In this document: positions 32,859-45,301 of the stretch, in pieces
Numbering within the stretch: the stretch's first letter is position 1
Layout of the letters: each line of letters starts with the position of its first letter
Source of the DNA: Lichenostomus cassidix
Lineage: Eukaryota; Chordata; Aves; Passeriformes; Meliphagidae
Length of the DNA stretch: 64,000 nt
Direction: 5' to 3'
Assembly: GCA_008360975.2 (NCBI GenBank)
Contig: CM039210.1
Span: forward strand, 22,343,007 to 22,407,006
Notes under the pieces: generated by a model
Databases searched by the model: none
What the model was told of the DNA's origin: nothing
What the model saw: the letters and a program-made list of their open reading frames with translations, nothing else
Position numbers and translations under genes: made by a program

Positions 32859-34166
32859 TGTGGTGGTTTTGATTGGCCCAAAACATCAGCGAAGTGTTTT
32901 TAACATCTAGGAGAAATTTGGGCCCCTCAGAAGCTGTTCTAGTAGGCCTAGGGAGGTGTCTGAGGGGTGGGGTGTGGCACAAAGATGGCTCCTGTGTGTC
33001 TTGAGTGCAAGTTCTGGAAGTTTTTACATCAAGTTCAGCAGAGCCAATCTCTGATGGCTCTGAAGGTGATGGACATGCTGCTGGCCAAGTTTGGGCCAAT
33101 TGGAGGTGCTGGTTACGCCTCTGTGAAAACATATTTAAGAAAAAGTCAAAACAAAGCAGGCGCGCACTTTTTTCACTTTGTAGTTGGAGGAGGAGGAGGT
33201 GCAGGTGAAAATATGTGAGGGAGAACAGCATGGAGAGTGCCAAGGTCAGTAAAGAAGGGGGGAGAAAGAGGTGCTCCAGTGCTTCTGGCACCAGAGCTGA
33301 AACTTTCTGCTAGCCGTGGTGGAAGCTATGGGGGAGCTAGAAATTCCTCCTGCAGCTCATGAAGTCTATAAGGATGCAGAAATGTACCCACAGCTCTCTC
33401 CAGAGGAGGAGGTGGATGCCTGGAAAAGACTGTGAACCAGTGGGAATCTCATCTAAGAGTTAAAACTGCAAAAGGCCTTGACTGAGAGAGATAGGCCTTG
33501 CTCCTGGCATGGAAGCAGCCTGGCCTCAGCTCGGGAGAGTCTGCACAGCACCTTATGGACAAAAGACTCATGTTGCAGCAAAAATTCGGGCGGGATGTTG
33601 CTCTGTGATTAGAGGCCAAGCCAAAGAAGTTTCTTAAAGGACTGTCTCTCGTGGGAAGGACCCCTGGCTAAGTAAAGAGTTTCTTTTCCTGATTGGACTG
33701 ACCAGAAGACCCCTCAACCTGCTCCCTGTCTGTGTTGCTAGTTTGCAAAGAGGAAAAAAAGGGGGGGGGGTGAGTGCAGAGACTGCTTCTTAAGAGGGTG
33801 GGGGTGAGAGCAGAAAACTGTCTGAAGAGAGAGAGAAACAAGTAGAGATAAAGAATATTTGTAGTAGAAGAATTGTGGTGATGAGTAAATTTGAGAATCT
33901 GCTCTGTGGACTGAAAAGAGACCCCACACCCTGCCCCCCCCCCACCTGGCTTGTGGATTGTAGAGAAGGAAAGGGGGTGAATACTATAAGTTCGTAAGAG
34001 GGAGGGGGGGAGTGAACAAAATAATGTATGAAAAGTATATTTTTGCCTTGCATTTATCCTCCAATTCTGTTAGGTAATTAAACACTTTTTGCAACTTTAA
34101 GCTTGAAGCCTGTTTGCCCTTTTTCGTGCGTCCTCCTGGCAAGGGTCCTGTCTCAAACCCACGACA
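32859..34166 (+). repeat. Long (1308-bp) solo LTR inside provirus D
   Basis: From TGTGGTGG to CCCACGACA with CAGGC directly on both sides (32854-32858 and 34167-34171). ATTAAA near 34077 may be the poly(A) signal. The interrupted RT connection resumes after it. A second copy lies at 38389. Orientation follows the TG...CA and ATTAAA reading. Confidence 0.85.
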
Positions 34167-35500
34167 CAGGCCTAACTATGCCCTTTGGACTTTTTACATA
34201 TGAGCAACAGAATTTTGCTCTAGAGGTACCGGCAGAGCACCTTGAAGACCAGCAAAGAGCTGTGGCCTATTTTTCAAAATAGCTAGACAATGTTAGCCAA
34301 GGGTGGCCTGGGTGTCTGAAAGCTGTGGCAGCAACTGTCATCCTAATACAGCAGGCTCGTAAATGTTGCTGTTGAACCGCTAGCAGAGAGAGAGAGACTG
34401 AGGCTCGAATGTGTGGTAAAATGTTCCAAATTTATTAATTAATTCCAACTTATATAGACTTTCAAAGATCACTCAGATTGGGCCAATTCAAAACCTCCCC
34501 CTAGGTTGATTGGCCAGGCTTGAATCATCCATATCTTGAGACACTGTTTTAATAACACCCAAACTTTATCTTTGTTTATAAAACACAGGAAGAAGAGAGA
34601 AAAATTTCTCACGGGAAAGGTCTGTGCTCGCCACACGTAAATTCACCCTTTTGGCAGCACATTGCCGTGTATGTACCCCATGCCATGATCTCTGTGCTGG
34701 AGAAAAAGGGGGGACACAGGTTATCCTCCAGTAAAATGCTGAAATACCAGTCTGTGTTGTTGGAACAAGACGATGTTACCCTAAAAACATCTGTTGTAAA
34801 CCCTGCAATGTTTTTGTCATCCACATTACTTAATGACCCACCTGAGCATGACTGTGCAAATAATAGAGGAGACCTATTCCAGCAGACCAGACCTGAAGAA
34901 TGTGCCTCTGAGGAAGCCTGATTGGGAACTGATCGCACTGACCAGAGCTCTAGAACAGAGCGAAGGAAAGAAGGTAAATATATGGACTAATTCCAAATAT
35001 GCCTTCAGTGTTGTCCCTGCCCACGGAGCTATTTGGAAGGAACGTGGCCTGCTGACTGCTCAAGGTAATGGTATCAAGCATGCAAAACAAATCCTTGCAC
35101 TCCTGCAGAGCATCTGGAAGCCTGCAGAAGTAGCTGTCATGCATTGCAAAAGTCATCAAAAGAGGAAGACAACCCCTGAAGTGGGAAATTGCTTTGCTGA
35201 CGAAATAGCAAGAGGGATAGCAGAAAAAGGCATACTTGCGGTAGTACCACAGAAAGAAGTATATCTGACAGGGTTTACTCCAAAATATGATCAGAGAGAC
35301 CATAAATGAATTAAATTTCTTAAGGCTGAAATTAAAGAGGGTGGGTGGACTGTTACCCAGTAAGCCAGGTTGTAGTCCCACCCCCGCTCCTTTGAGAAAT
35401 AGCACAGAGGGAACATGAGAGTACCCACTGGGGAACAGAAAATCATTTAAAACATCTGAAGAAAGTAGTGATAGAGAGAGAGATGACTGATATTGTGCAA
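34167..35500 (+). pseudogene. Provirus D RT connection, RNase H and integrase stub
   Basis: Reading resumes with MPFGLFTYEQQ and QQRAVAYFSK (about 34175-34280), is interrupted by a family F LTR, and continues to RNase H (34833-35309) with ELIALTRAL, TNSKYAFSV and MHCKSHQ. The RNase H aspartate of TDSKY is asparagine here. Only traces of the integrase zinc region follow before the polypurine tract; the rest of integrase and all env are deleted. Confidence 0.72.
34364..34635 (-). repeat. Family F solo LTR, copy 2, in provirus D
   Basis: 272 bp, minus orientation, flanked by CGTAAA on both sides (34358-34363 and 34636-34641). Confidence 0.92.
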
Positions 35501-35555
35501 TCTATAACAAGCAAGCGTGAAACCTGTTGCAAAAACAACCCTGACGCAAGTCTCT

Positions 35556-35569
35556 AAAAAGGGGGGAAA
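35556..35569 (+). other. Polypurine tract of provirus D
   Basis: AAAAAGGGGGGAAA directly before TGATGCC. Confidence 0.88.
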
Positions 35570-36090
35570 TGATGCCTGATGGTTTTTGTCTTTTCTCTTT
35601 ATACCCTTTTAATACCCATTTTAGACATTTTTATACCCTTTCCCTTTCCTTGTACTTTTCACAAACACTCCCTGTACCTTAGCCCTACATGTCTATAACC
35701 CTTGTACTCTGATATTTAGCCTAGTTTGGGAGTTCTCTGGGAGAAGACGAAACATCCCTACTATCTCAAAACTAGAGGCTCCAAACTTGGACGGAGCCTC
35801 CTCTCTGGAACATGTGTTTGTAAACTAGACTGTAGTCTCACTTGGAAGGAGGTAATTAGAATAGGGGGACAATTACTTCATTTGTTAAGTTTCTTATTGG
35901 GGAATTTGAGGTAGATATGCTAATTTGTGAGGTCCATAAAATTGTATATGCGTTGTACATGAGTGTGCTCCTCAGCGTGTTTCCACCTTTGACAAGGGTG
36001 CACCTGAGATCCTATTAAAAACAAGGTAATACCTTTTTTTCCCTATACTGCTGTGTCTGCCTCTTATTTTTACCAGCTTTTAAGGCATCA
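35570..36090 (+). repeat. 3' LTR of provirus D
   Basis: 521 bp, about ten differences from the 5' LTR; complete TGATGCC and GGCATCA ends. Confidence 0.9.
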
Positions 36091-36441
36091 CCAATACTAA
36101 TCCATTACAGGTATGCCTTTAAAACCAAAAGGTTTTCAGAAGCATTGCTTATAATACATTTTGAATCACATCCAAATATGTCCTTGTTTACACAATTTTA
36201 TTTTTGTCAGTCATTACCATCAGTATTAGACAGTTATAAATATCTTTTTTGAAATTCTTCCTCAAACACTGTAAAATACACTGAAATGAACTGTCATCTT
36301 GTCATACATAGAATCGGCCACAGGAAGTGGGGTGGTTTTTTCCTATTACACATCCTAAGCACATTTATATCTCATAACTGACTGTAATAAATCATGACAA
36401 GTGTCAATTAAGCTGAGGGGTCAGATACATTGCTTAACAGG
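36091..36441. other. Unannotated host sequence
   Basis: AT-rich, nothing recognised apart from the CCAA target duplication at its left edge. Confidence 0.5.
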
Positions 36442-37331
36442 TGTCAGAGGTTGGGGGCATTGGAATTTTTTCTTCATCCCTGTTACTAAGCAACAAATAT
36501 CTGGGTGATTAGAGCCATCAAATCTTTTGTAAGAGACAAAAGGGTGTGCTAAGTAGGGCAAGGGGAGGAGGCAGCCAGCCCTTGGGACTGGTACTTGTCC
36601 GTCGGACACCGGGAGGAAAGCGAGCTGCTTTTGCTTCTGGCTAAGACCGCGGGAGATCCAACTGTGCTATGCCTTCTCCTCCTGGCTGGGTGAGCTTTTG
36701 GCTGGGGAAAAATCCAACCCCTTTCCCCGCTGGGAACGTGCACCTTTCCCGGCTGCGCTTTGCTGCAGCTGCAGGGGAGTCCGGCTGTCCCTGCCGCCCG
36801 CCCTGCTTTCGCCGCACGAGACCGCGGTGTCTGCCGTGACTGCAGAGTCCCTATCACCTCGCTGGCTAGCCCAGGAGAGAGAGCCAGCCCGCTGCCCCTG
36901 CCGCCCCGCTCACCGCTCCGAGCTGCCTGCCTGCTTTCTCAGCCCGTGCGCCATTACCAGCTGCGTGAGGCCGACCTGACCCCACGCCACCGCGCCACCT
37001 GCAGCCGCTCGGCAGTCATCGCACCTGCCCTGCCCGGCCGGGAGCTCAACAGCGCCCCTGCTGCTTGCGACCGTGATTACACCACACGGGAAAGTGCTCG
37101 GCAGCTCAAAAAGCCATCTGCTATTGGTTTCTGGTTCTATTTGTTGTTGTTATTCTTGTCATTGCTTGTTTATAGATACTAGTAAAGAACTGTTATTCCT
37201 TTTCCCATACCTTTGCCTGAAAGCCCTTGATTTCAAAATTAAAATAATTCGGAGGGAGGGGAAATCACATTCTCTGTCCTAAGGGAGGGTTCCACCTCTC
37301 TTAGCAGACACCTGTCTTTCAAACCAAGACA
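36442..37331 (+). repeat. Family G solo LTR, copy 1
   Basis: 890 bp from TGTCAGAGG to AACCAAGACA, flanked by ACAGG and GCAGG (one mismatch). The middle is GC-rich. It matches 45302-46202 along its length. Orientation is taken from ATTAAA-type signals near the right end. Confidence 0.72.
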
Positions 37332-38388
37332 GCAGGGTATAATAAGACTCAGTTGTACATATTATTGCATGATGTTATAACAGCAGCAAGATTGCTGTCT
37401 GGAAGAGGAAACTTTCATAAACAGTCTCCACAACTATTTGCTAAACTAAGTCAATTTAGAATGGGTTAAAGGTTTATTTTATTTATGCACATTATTTTAA
37501 GATAAAGCCTTGAAAAAAGCAAGAGAGTACTGATATATTTTCTAGACTGTGCATTCCTTTTATTGCAATAGATAGAATGCACGTATGTTGTACAAATATC
37601 AGCCAAAGCATGGAAAATACTATTCCTTCTTAGGATATATTGTGAAGAGATTATGTAGGTTCCTATTGTTCATGGGAAGACTGTAAGCTTTTTGACACCT
37701 TTCAAACTGGGTCCTTTAAAATAAATAAATAAATTCCAAAAGAAATTTGAAGTCTTGAAATCAAATTCAGGAAGCTGGATATTTTGAAAGCTAGTTAACA
37801 GACCTTTAGAGAATGAGTTAAAATGAAAAATACATAAGAATGGAAAATAAAGGCAGATAATTTTACAAACTTTTAATACTTCAACAGTCAAATAAAAACA
37901 TCTGCAATGTGAGAACTCATAATGATATATTTGGTAGTCCAAATAATATTAAGGATCTTCAATCAGTAATCCTTGATTTGGTTGGTTTAAATCAGGTCTT
38001 TGGACCAAAATGCACTCTAATTTCTTATCTAAGCAACAGTTTAATTGAATAAAGATGGTAAAACTAATACCCATAGTAATATTTTAAACTATGCTCTAGA
38101 CTGAATTAATTAATGAAAAGAACAAAGATGACTCAAAGTAGGTTACATACATACTAGTGAACACAATGAAATTGAGTGCAATCATTCAAATTATAAAGGA
38201 CAAGAAAAAAAAAAGTTTTTAACACAGTTAATCCAAACAGCTTTACTATGGCAAAACTGTACTTGACCCCAACAATCAAGTAGCAGAAAAGTTTGTGCAT
38301 GTAATCAAAAATACAGTCTATATATATATTTTTTTTTTTTTACTCTTACTACCTACAGCAGTTATACTGAACATACACCATGGTTGTG
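37332..38388. other. Unannotated AT-rich sequence
   Basis: No frame or repeat recognised. A TA and T run lies near 38325-38342. Confidence 0.5.
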
Positions 38389-39675
38389 TGTGGTGGTTTT
38401 GATTGGCCCAAAACATCAGCAAAGTATCTTTAACATCTAAGAGAAATTTAAAGCCCACCGAAGCTGTTGTGGTGGGCTTGGGGAAGTGTCTGAGGGGTGG
38501 GGAGTGGCACAAAGATGGCTCTTGTGTGTCCAGAGTGAAAGTTCTGGAAGTTTTTTCAAGTCCAGCAGAGCCAATCTCTGATGGCTCTGAAGATGATGGA
38601 CATGCTGCTGGCCAAGTATGGGCCAATTAGAAGTGCTAGTTATGCCTCTGTGAAAACATATTTAAGAAAATATCAAAACAAGGTAGTCACGCACTTCTTT
38701 GTAGTTAGAAGAGGAGGAGGAGGAGGTGGAGGTAAAAATATGTGAAGGGAAAACAACATGGAGACACCAAGGTCAGTGAAGAAGGTGGGGGAGGAGGTGC
38801 TCCAGGCGCCGGAGCTGAAAAACCTCTGCTAGCCATGGTGAAGACCATGGGGGGAGCAGGAGGTCCCCCTGCAGCCCATGGAGTCCACAAGGATGCAGAA
38901 ATTCACCCACAGCCCATGCCAGAGGAGCAGGTGGATGCCTGGAGAAAGCTGTGAACCAGTGGGAGTCTCATCTAAAGAGTAGAGTTAAAAGTGCAAAAGC
39001 CTTGCAAGAGAGAGAAAGGCCTTGCTCCTGGGATGGAAGCAGCCTGGCCTCAGCTCGGGAGAGTCTGCACAGCACCTTGTGAATAAAGAGGACTCATGTT
39101 GCAGCAGAATTCGGGCGGGATGTTGCTCGTGACATTGGACCCACGCTAAAGAAGTTCCCAGAGGACTGTCTCTCATGGGAGGGACCCTGTGGCTAAGTAG
39201 AGGACCCCTCTCCCTGATGGACTGACCAGAGAACAAACCCCTTACTCTGCCCCCTGCCTGTGTTGTTGGTTGGAAAGAGGGAAGGGGGGTGAGCGGAGAG
39301 ACTGCTTCTTAAGAGGGAGGGGGTGAGAGCAGAGAAACTGTCTAGAGAGAGAGAGATAAGTAAAGAGTATTTGTAGTAGAAGAATTGTGGTGATGAATAG
39401 ATTTATGGACCTGCTCTGTGGTCTGAGAAAATACCCCACACCCTGCCCCCCTACCTGAGTTGTTGGTTGGAAGGAGGAAAGGGGGTGAATAAAAAATGGG
39501 CTCGTAAGAGGGAGGGGGGTGAGTGAACAAAATAGTGTATGAAAAGTTTATTTTTGTCTCTCATTTATACTCCAACTTGGTTAGGTAATTAAATCACTTT
39601 GCAACTTTAAGTTTAGAGCCTGTCTGCCCTTTCTTCCGTGCGTCCTCCTACCAGTGTCCTATCTCACTTAACTCA
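38389..39675 (+). repeat. Long LTR, second copy
   Basis: Starts TGTGGTGGTTTTGATTGG and follows the 32859-34166 copy over its whole length, with small indels. The last dozen bases differ, and no target duplication was found, so the right end may be altered. Confidence 0.75.
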
Positions 39676-40166
39676 TGAGATTGGTGTGTGTTTTTACAGT
39701 TTTTTTTCTTCCCCTATCCTGCATGTCTGCAGCAAGAGAGAGCCGGGGTGCCGGCGTTTAGTCAGGGTCAAACCCCGACATTGTGATACTAAATTTTCAC
39801 TTTGGGGGGTTTAATCAACATGGTAATTTTGGTTTTGTCTACTTAGAAGATCTTTGTAGGTGTGCGCACACACAAATTGCCTCATATTTAATAAAGACAA
39901 GTTATCATCAGCAACTTTCAAGGTAGCCTTCTGTCAAGGACAGAGGACAAGATGAACTCAGAATATGGGACTTCCAGCCACAACTTTTGCCACTGAAATG
40001 TCAAAATGACTTGCAAATTAACAGCATTGGGCAAAGGTCAGTTTTCATTGTTTGTGACTTAAGGAGAAATCCTAAATATTCAGGTGGGTGTGTGTGTGCA
40101 TGATTTCTACTGTCTGTATGTGAGCCGTACTCTTCCTACAGTGGCACCCAACCTGTGGCAGTGGGG
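39676..40166. other. Unannotated sequence
   Basis: No gene or repeat recognised. GTGGGG at 40161-40166 is part of the next target duplication. Confidence 0.45.
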
Positions 40167-40429
40167 TGTCGCTGTTGAGCAGTTAGCAGAGTAATGAAGG
40201 CACCAGTTCTCAGTGGCAAGAAGGAATGACCTTTATTGTTTTGATTTCATCATATATATAGAGTTTTCAAAAGTCACCCAGATTGGTCGGTCAGAAGCCT
40301 TCCCCCAGGCCTGATTGGCCAGGCTTGCACTGTCCAAGTTCTGGGACACTGTTCCAATAACATCCAAACTTTATCTTTATTTATAAAACACAAGAAGAAT
40401 TCTCATGGGAAAAGCCTGTGCTAGCCACA
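40167..40429 (-). repeat. Family F solo LTR, copy 3
   Basis: 263 bp, minus orientation, flanked by GTGGGG on both sides (40161-40166 and 40430-40435). Confidence 0.93.
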
Positions 40430-40435
40430 GTGGGG

Positions 40436-41030
40436 CACAGCCAAAATCCCAGGGAGGAAGTGCCCCTGGGCAGCCAGGCGGGTACCAAGAGGGGACACCT
40501 GCCCACAGGGAGACCCTCGGGAGGAAGCGCGGGGCTCTCTCTGTCTGATTCGCCTTAACTAAAAGCGGCAGTCAGACATGACATCTGCCTGTCGCTACCC
40601 ACCCTGCGACCAAAGCCCCCACCAGGGGGTGATGGGTGGGCAGGGCGCGGCAGCAAGGAGCCCCACTCCATAACCGATTGTGCATGGTGCCCGGCTCGCT
40701 CTGTTTACAGCGAGAACACCCGCACTATCACTCTTCCTAACCTCTCAAGCCTCTGCCACCGTGCCTGCCCCAGGCCCAGAACGGCGGATCACAGCAATGC
40801 CCTTAGCCCTCACCTGCTGCCGCGCAAACGTTCGAAAGGTCCCAACCTGCTGCCATTCCCAGCAGAAGGACATAGCAACCTCCACACCCCGTGTTGTGCA
40901 AGTCTTCGGAGCAGTGGGAGCCTCCGGGGTGCGGGATCGGGACACCCCCTCACACCCCATATTGGCAGTGCTGCAATACTCCCCCCATGACCCACAACAC
41001 CTGCATTCCGGTTGTGATCATACACCAACT
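40436..41030. other. CpG-rich sequence of unknown nature
   Basis: Many CpGs and no convincing frame. It may be host promoter DNA or a leftover of a GC-rich element. Confidence 0.4.
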
Positions 41031-41989
41031 AACTGAAGGTTAGTGCTACCGAGAACGTCATAACTAACCTACTTCTGCTTTTGTTGTGTACTACACTAAA
41101 ATGCCTGATTTCATGGAACTAGGGTACTCCTCTGCCCCCTGGGCCTGGCCTTACTTCTTCACACAAGTCCAGTGCAGCTGTCAGGACACAGGCAGGCCAT
41201 CTTGCTTCTTCAGCACCATTGACATTTTCTTAAATTCATTCTTCTCTTAAATTACATGTTCCCCTCTTTTAAAAGGGTGATAAGTAAAATTCAGTTCCAA
41301 ATACATTATTTAGTGTCTAGGTAAAATGCATTCCTAAAAATGCAGCCTTATCAAAAAGGCTCTTAAATGCATGGAGTTAAAAATCCGAGCAAATGGCCTT
41401 GAATGTTTATATGCACAGCTCTGGAGAAAGACCAGGAATAGCACATGAATCAACAGTTGCTAAAATGTGATAGGGCTAAATATAGATTAACACAAATTTC
41501 ATTTTAAGGTACACAACACATAGTCAGCAAGCATGAATTACCTCCCCACTTACCTAGTTGTCTACTTTCCTTATTAAATGTACTTAACAAAATCTGTCAG
41601 TTACATTTTAAAGTGGGATTGTGCCAGTTTCTTTGTAGCAAGATGATAAAATTGCATAATTAGGTCCCTCTTCCTAGCCTGACTGCCAGCAAATTCCGTG
41701 GTTACATAACACAACATTTCCAGAAAATATTATGTGATCGGTCCCTTAGAGTCAGAAAAACCGCGACAAAAGTGGCGAAAAAGGATTAAGCAAACACAGT
41801 CTAGCAAAACACAGGAGTTGTGGGGCAGACTGCTAACATTAATTCAGTTTGCCCACAAACAATATCCTTCAACACCGTGTAAAAGTGGGGTCTCTCCGGC
41901 AGCCTCTGACAATCCATCGGCGCAAAATTCTGATTTTTCTCGTTAACGCACAAAAGGGTTGTAATTAACCACCTTTACTCTGCACTGAA
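41031..41989. other. Unannotated sequence between CpG-rich blocks
   Basis: Mostly AT-rich; nothing recognised. Confidence 0.45.
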
Positions 41990-42650
41990 ACTACTATGGC
42001 CTTTCATACTCACGCACACGTAGTGCCTGCTACCTTTAGGCGCGCCGAGCCCCGGCACTGACACGCCAACAAAACGTTAACAGCTCCACACCCACACACG
42101 CCTGCCCGCCCGCCCCGCCTCACCCCGCCTCACCCCAGGCTTCTTCCCATGACGCCACTCTGAGCACGCATTCCTACCTTCAGTGCAGAGCGATAAGAGA
42201 AGCACCTGGTCGAGGCAAAGCGGGTAAGGACAGGCAAGCAGCAACGTCCCACTTCGTCCGGGAGCAGAGTAAGCTGGAGTGAGGGAGCAAGTGACAACAC
42301 GAAAATATGTGTTAGTAGGTCAGAACTACGGACGGAGGCATGCAGGCACGCAGGCACTCTTACGGCCGATCGGCTGGCCTGTCAGTCAACAAGGGACACC
42401 AACAACACCCCAATCCACGCCGAGCACTCTTCGGGGGCTGGCCAATGGAGGCTGCCGGGGGGCGGGGCCGGACATCCCGCCCTTGCGCTGCTGGGGCTGT
42501 ATGTGGTACGGTAGGTATACGTGCTGGGTATTGTATAACCCTCCAAGCGGTGGGGCGTGCGTGGTGGGCTTCCGCGGCCGCGAAAGGCTCCGTGAGGGCT
42601 GCAGTGAGCTGGTGCGCGGCTGCGTGCGTGCGTTCGTTCGTGGATAGGGT
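41990..42650. promoter_or_regulatory. CpG island, candidate promoter (possibly NFIL3 exon 1)
   Basis: CpG-dense block with GGCCAATGG (CCAAT box, about 42440), GGGGCGGGGCC (GC box, about 42460) and a GCGGCCGC site. Donor-like CGTAAGAG on the minus strand (about 42350-42360) and CGGGTAAGG on the plus strand (about 42220) are present. NFIL3 reads leftward and needs a non-coding first exon at higher coordinates, so this could be its promoter, about 32 kb away after ERV insertions. Direction and target gene are inferred. Confidence 0.5.
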
Positions 42651-43699
42651 TTTTGCCCTTACTCCAAGGAAGATTTATGCAGAGGTTTGAGTGCTGTCAG
42701 TTTTATAGGGAAAATTAATTGACCTGTATCTCTCACAGTCTTAGTTTACTTGGTATGTAGTGTAATTCTGTTGTATCTGACCAAAATGTAAAAATAAAAA
42801 TCTGATCTGACAAGCACCATTTCAAAGTAATTACACAAGACTGAAAATCTGTGTTTCTAAGGTACATCTCTGCCATCTAGCCATGGCATATGGGTAATCC
42901 TCTAATTAATTATACTTAATCTTTGACTTGCAAACAAAAATTAAAGAGAGGGAAAAAAAAGAAAAAAGCTTGCTGAAGATAGGTTGACTCAATGTTGGGT
43001 GTGTTTCCTGCTGTTATACCACTTGACATTTTGTGCTATGAGCTACAAAGCTTACACTGTATGCATCAGAGTACAGCCAGAGTTTTCTTTTTCTGATCTT
43101 CAAGGATGAAAGATTTTACTATATTTCTTCCATTGACTTCATTGCTGCTCTCATCCCAGTGCTGAAATACTCAAAAATGAGGGAATATTTTGGAGAACCC
43201 ATTTACATTGCTTCTAATCCCACTTGCCATAACAAGGTAATTCCTCAATAAGAACTGAGTGCCTGCCTGCAGTTCAACATCTCCCAAACCCTCAAATCAC
43301 GCTTCTCTTTGCAGAGTATTACAAAAAAGGAAGACTAAATAGAGGAGTCTGGTATTGTTTTGACCTTTGTTTAACCTTCATTTTATAAAAATATATATGT
43401 CCAGCAAGAAATCCAACTCCCTCAGAATGTGTTTGAATTTATACACATTTGATTTCATTATATGTTTTCCTCATATTTTTTTCTTTGCAGGTTTATCACT
43501 CTTTTTTTCTTCCACAAATAAAATATCTGAAGAGAACAAAAACAATCTTTATTAATTTCTAATTCTAGAACAAAAATTATTCATTATTTCATCCTGTTAG
43601 ATGCTCTTACCAAAATAGCACAGTCCTCCCTAAGATAGCCCTTTTATATTACTCTGTTATCCCGTATTTATATGTCAATGGAGATAGCCCTCTGGAGCA
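42651..43699. other. Unannotated AT-rich sequence
   Basis: No feature recognised. Confidence 0.5.
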
Positions 43700-44500
43700 A
43701 AATATTTGGGTAGACAGGAACCACATGAAGTTCTACAAGGAGAAGTACAAAGTCCTGGGGAGGAACAACCTCATGTACCAATATATGCTGCAGGCTGAGC
43801 AGCTGAAAAGCAAATTGGCAGAAAAGGACCTAGGAGTCCTGGTGGACACCATGTTGAACATGAGCCAGCAATGTGCCCTTGCTGCAAAGAAGGCAAATGG
43901 TATCCTGGGCTGCATTAGACAAAATACTGCCAGCAGGTCAAAGGAGGTTATTCTTACTCTCTGCTCAACATCAGTGAGGCCACACCTGGAGTCCCGTGTC
44001 TGGTTTGGGGCTCTCCAGTACAAGAGAGACATGGACATACTGGAGAGAGTCCAGTACAGGTCCACTAAAATGATTAACAGACTAGGGAATCTCTTCTATA
44101 AGGAAAGGCTTAGAGAGCTGTGATTGTTTAGTGTAGAGAAAAGAAGGCTCAGGGGGAATCTTATCAATGTATATTAATACCTGAAGGGAGGGTGTAAAGA
44201 TGATGGAGCCAGGCTCTTAAGTGGTGTCCAGTGACAGGGGGTAAGGCAATAGTCACAAACCGAAATGCAGGAGGTTGTTTTATCCGAGCATCAGGAAACA
44301 CTTTTTTTACTGTGAGGGTGACTAAGTACCGGAATAGATTGCCCAGAGAAGTTGCAGCCTCTCCCTCCTTAGAAATATTCAAAAGCTTCCTGGACATGGT
44401 CCTGTGCAACTGGTTCTAGGTGTCTGTGCTTGAGCAGGGGAGTTGGACCAGATGACCTCCAGAGAGGTACCTTCCAACCTCAACCATTCTGTGAATCTTT
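43700..44500 (+). mobile_element. CR1 LINE 3' fragment
   Basis: ORF2 C-terminal reading ([20 protein letters not shown], then [13 protein letters not shown]) runs to the typical CR1 3' end with CCATTCTGTGAAT near 44490. Stops and frame changes after 44123 show decay. 5' truncated, as most CR1 copies are. Confidence 0.82.
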
Positions 44501-45301
44501 CCTAACAGAAGGCAAATTCAGAAATAAGATGAGTTCATTGAATACTTTTTAGTTTATCTGCCCCTGATCTTTTATCATACTTACCTATACCTTCCAAATA
44601 AATCTATTAATTCATTTATATTTATGTCCTCAAGTTATTCATTGTGCAAATCTAATGAACTTTACTGACATTGATTTTCCTCTCTCTGCTCCTAATCTTC
44701 TAATATGTAGAATATAAAGCCTTGATAATGGTAACAGACTACAGAGCCCACCATTACTAGAAAGAGGATTCATCAGCAGCCCAAGTCAGAGATCTAGTTG
44801 TCTCCCTTTGTGGGCTGCATGGTCAGTTAGTTTGCCATAGTTGTGCTTGCCAGTGGACACGCAAAAATAATTGACATGCTATTGGAAATTTCATAAGTGA
44901 GTGCTAGCAATGAGCTTGAAGATCTGTTTGCTCATTAATATTGGTGGTCTATTTAAGTCAAGTCTTAGGCAACTTGTCCTGCAAACATTATTTCCCATAC
45001 TATACATGTTGTATTTAATATAATACAGTGAGAGTCCCCAGGACTGTGAAAAATTAAAGCAAACCTCAAAATTGCAGAAAAATTTTAAAATTAAAAAGTA
45101 TGTTCTTTGTTTTACTATGGAAAATATTTGTGATTGAGCATATATTATTAGCAACTTTCTGTAAAGAATAAATGCAAGTGCCTCAAATCTGCCTTCATAG
45201 CTTAGATTATTGAAATATAGAAAGAAGTCTCCAAGGCAATAATATCCTTCCTATGTGGGTGTATAGTCTTGGAAATAATACTGAAGATGGAGTTTACTCA
45301 C
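44501..45301. other. Unannotated AT-rich sequence
   Basis: No feature recognised. CTCAC at its right end is the left target duplication of the next LTR. Confidence 0.5.

Larger units (their letters stand above)
30026..36090 (+). mobile_element. Provirus D: internally deleted class I ERV
   Basis: Two 521-bp LTRs with TGATGCC and GGCATCA ends, flanked by CCAA on both sides (30022-30025 and 36091-36094). A 4-bp duplication and gamma-type gag and RT fit class I. Protease, the RT active site, most of integrase and env are missing. Two LTRs inserted later (32859-34166 and 34364-34635). LTRs differ at about 2 percent by eye. Only 58 bases separate it from provirus B. Confidence 0.87.

Noticed and set aside
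42279..42690. Two plus-strand open frames of 116-122 codons in the CpG island
   Set aside because: CpG islands lack stops by composition; the frames show no recognisable protein features.
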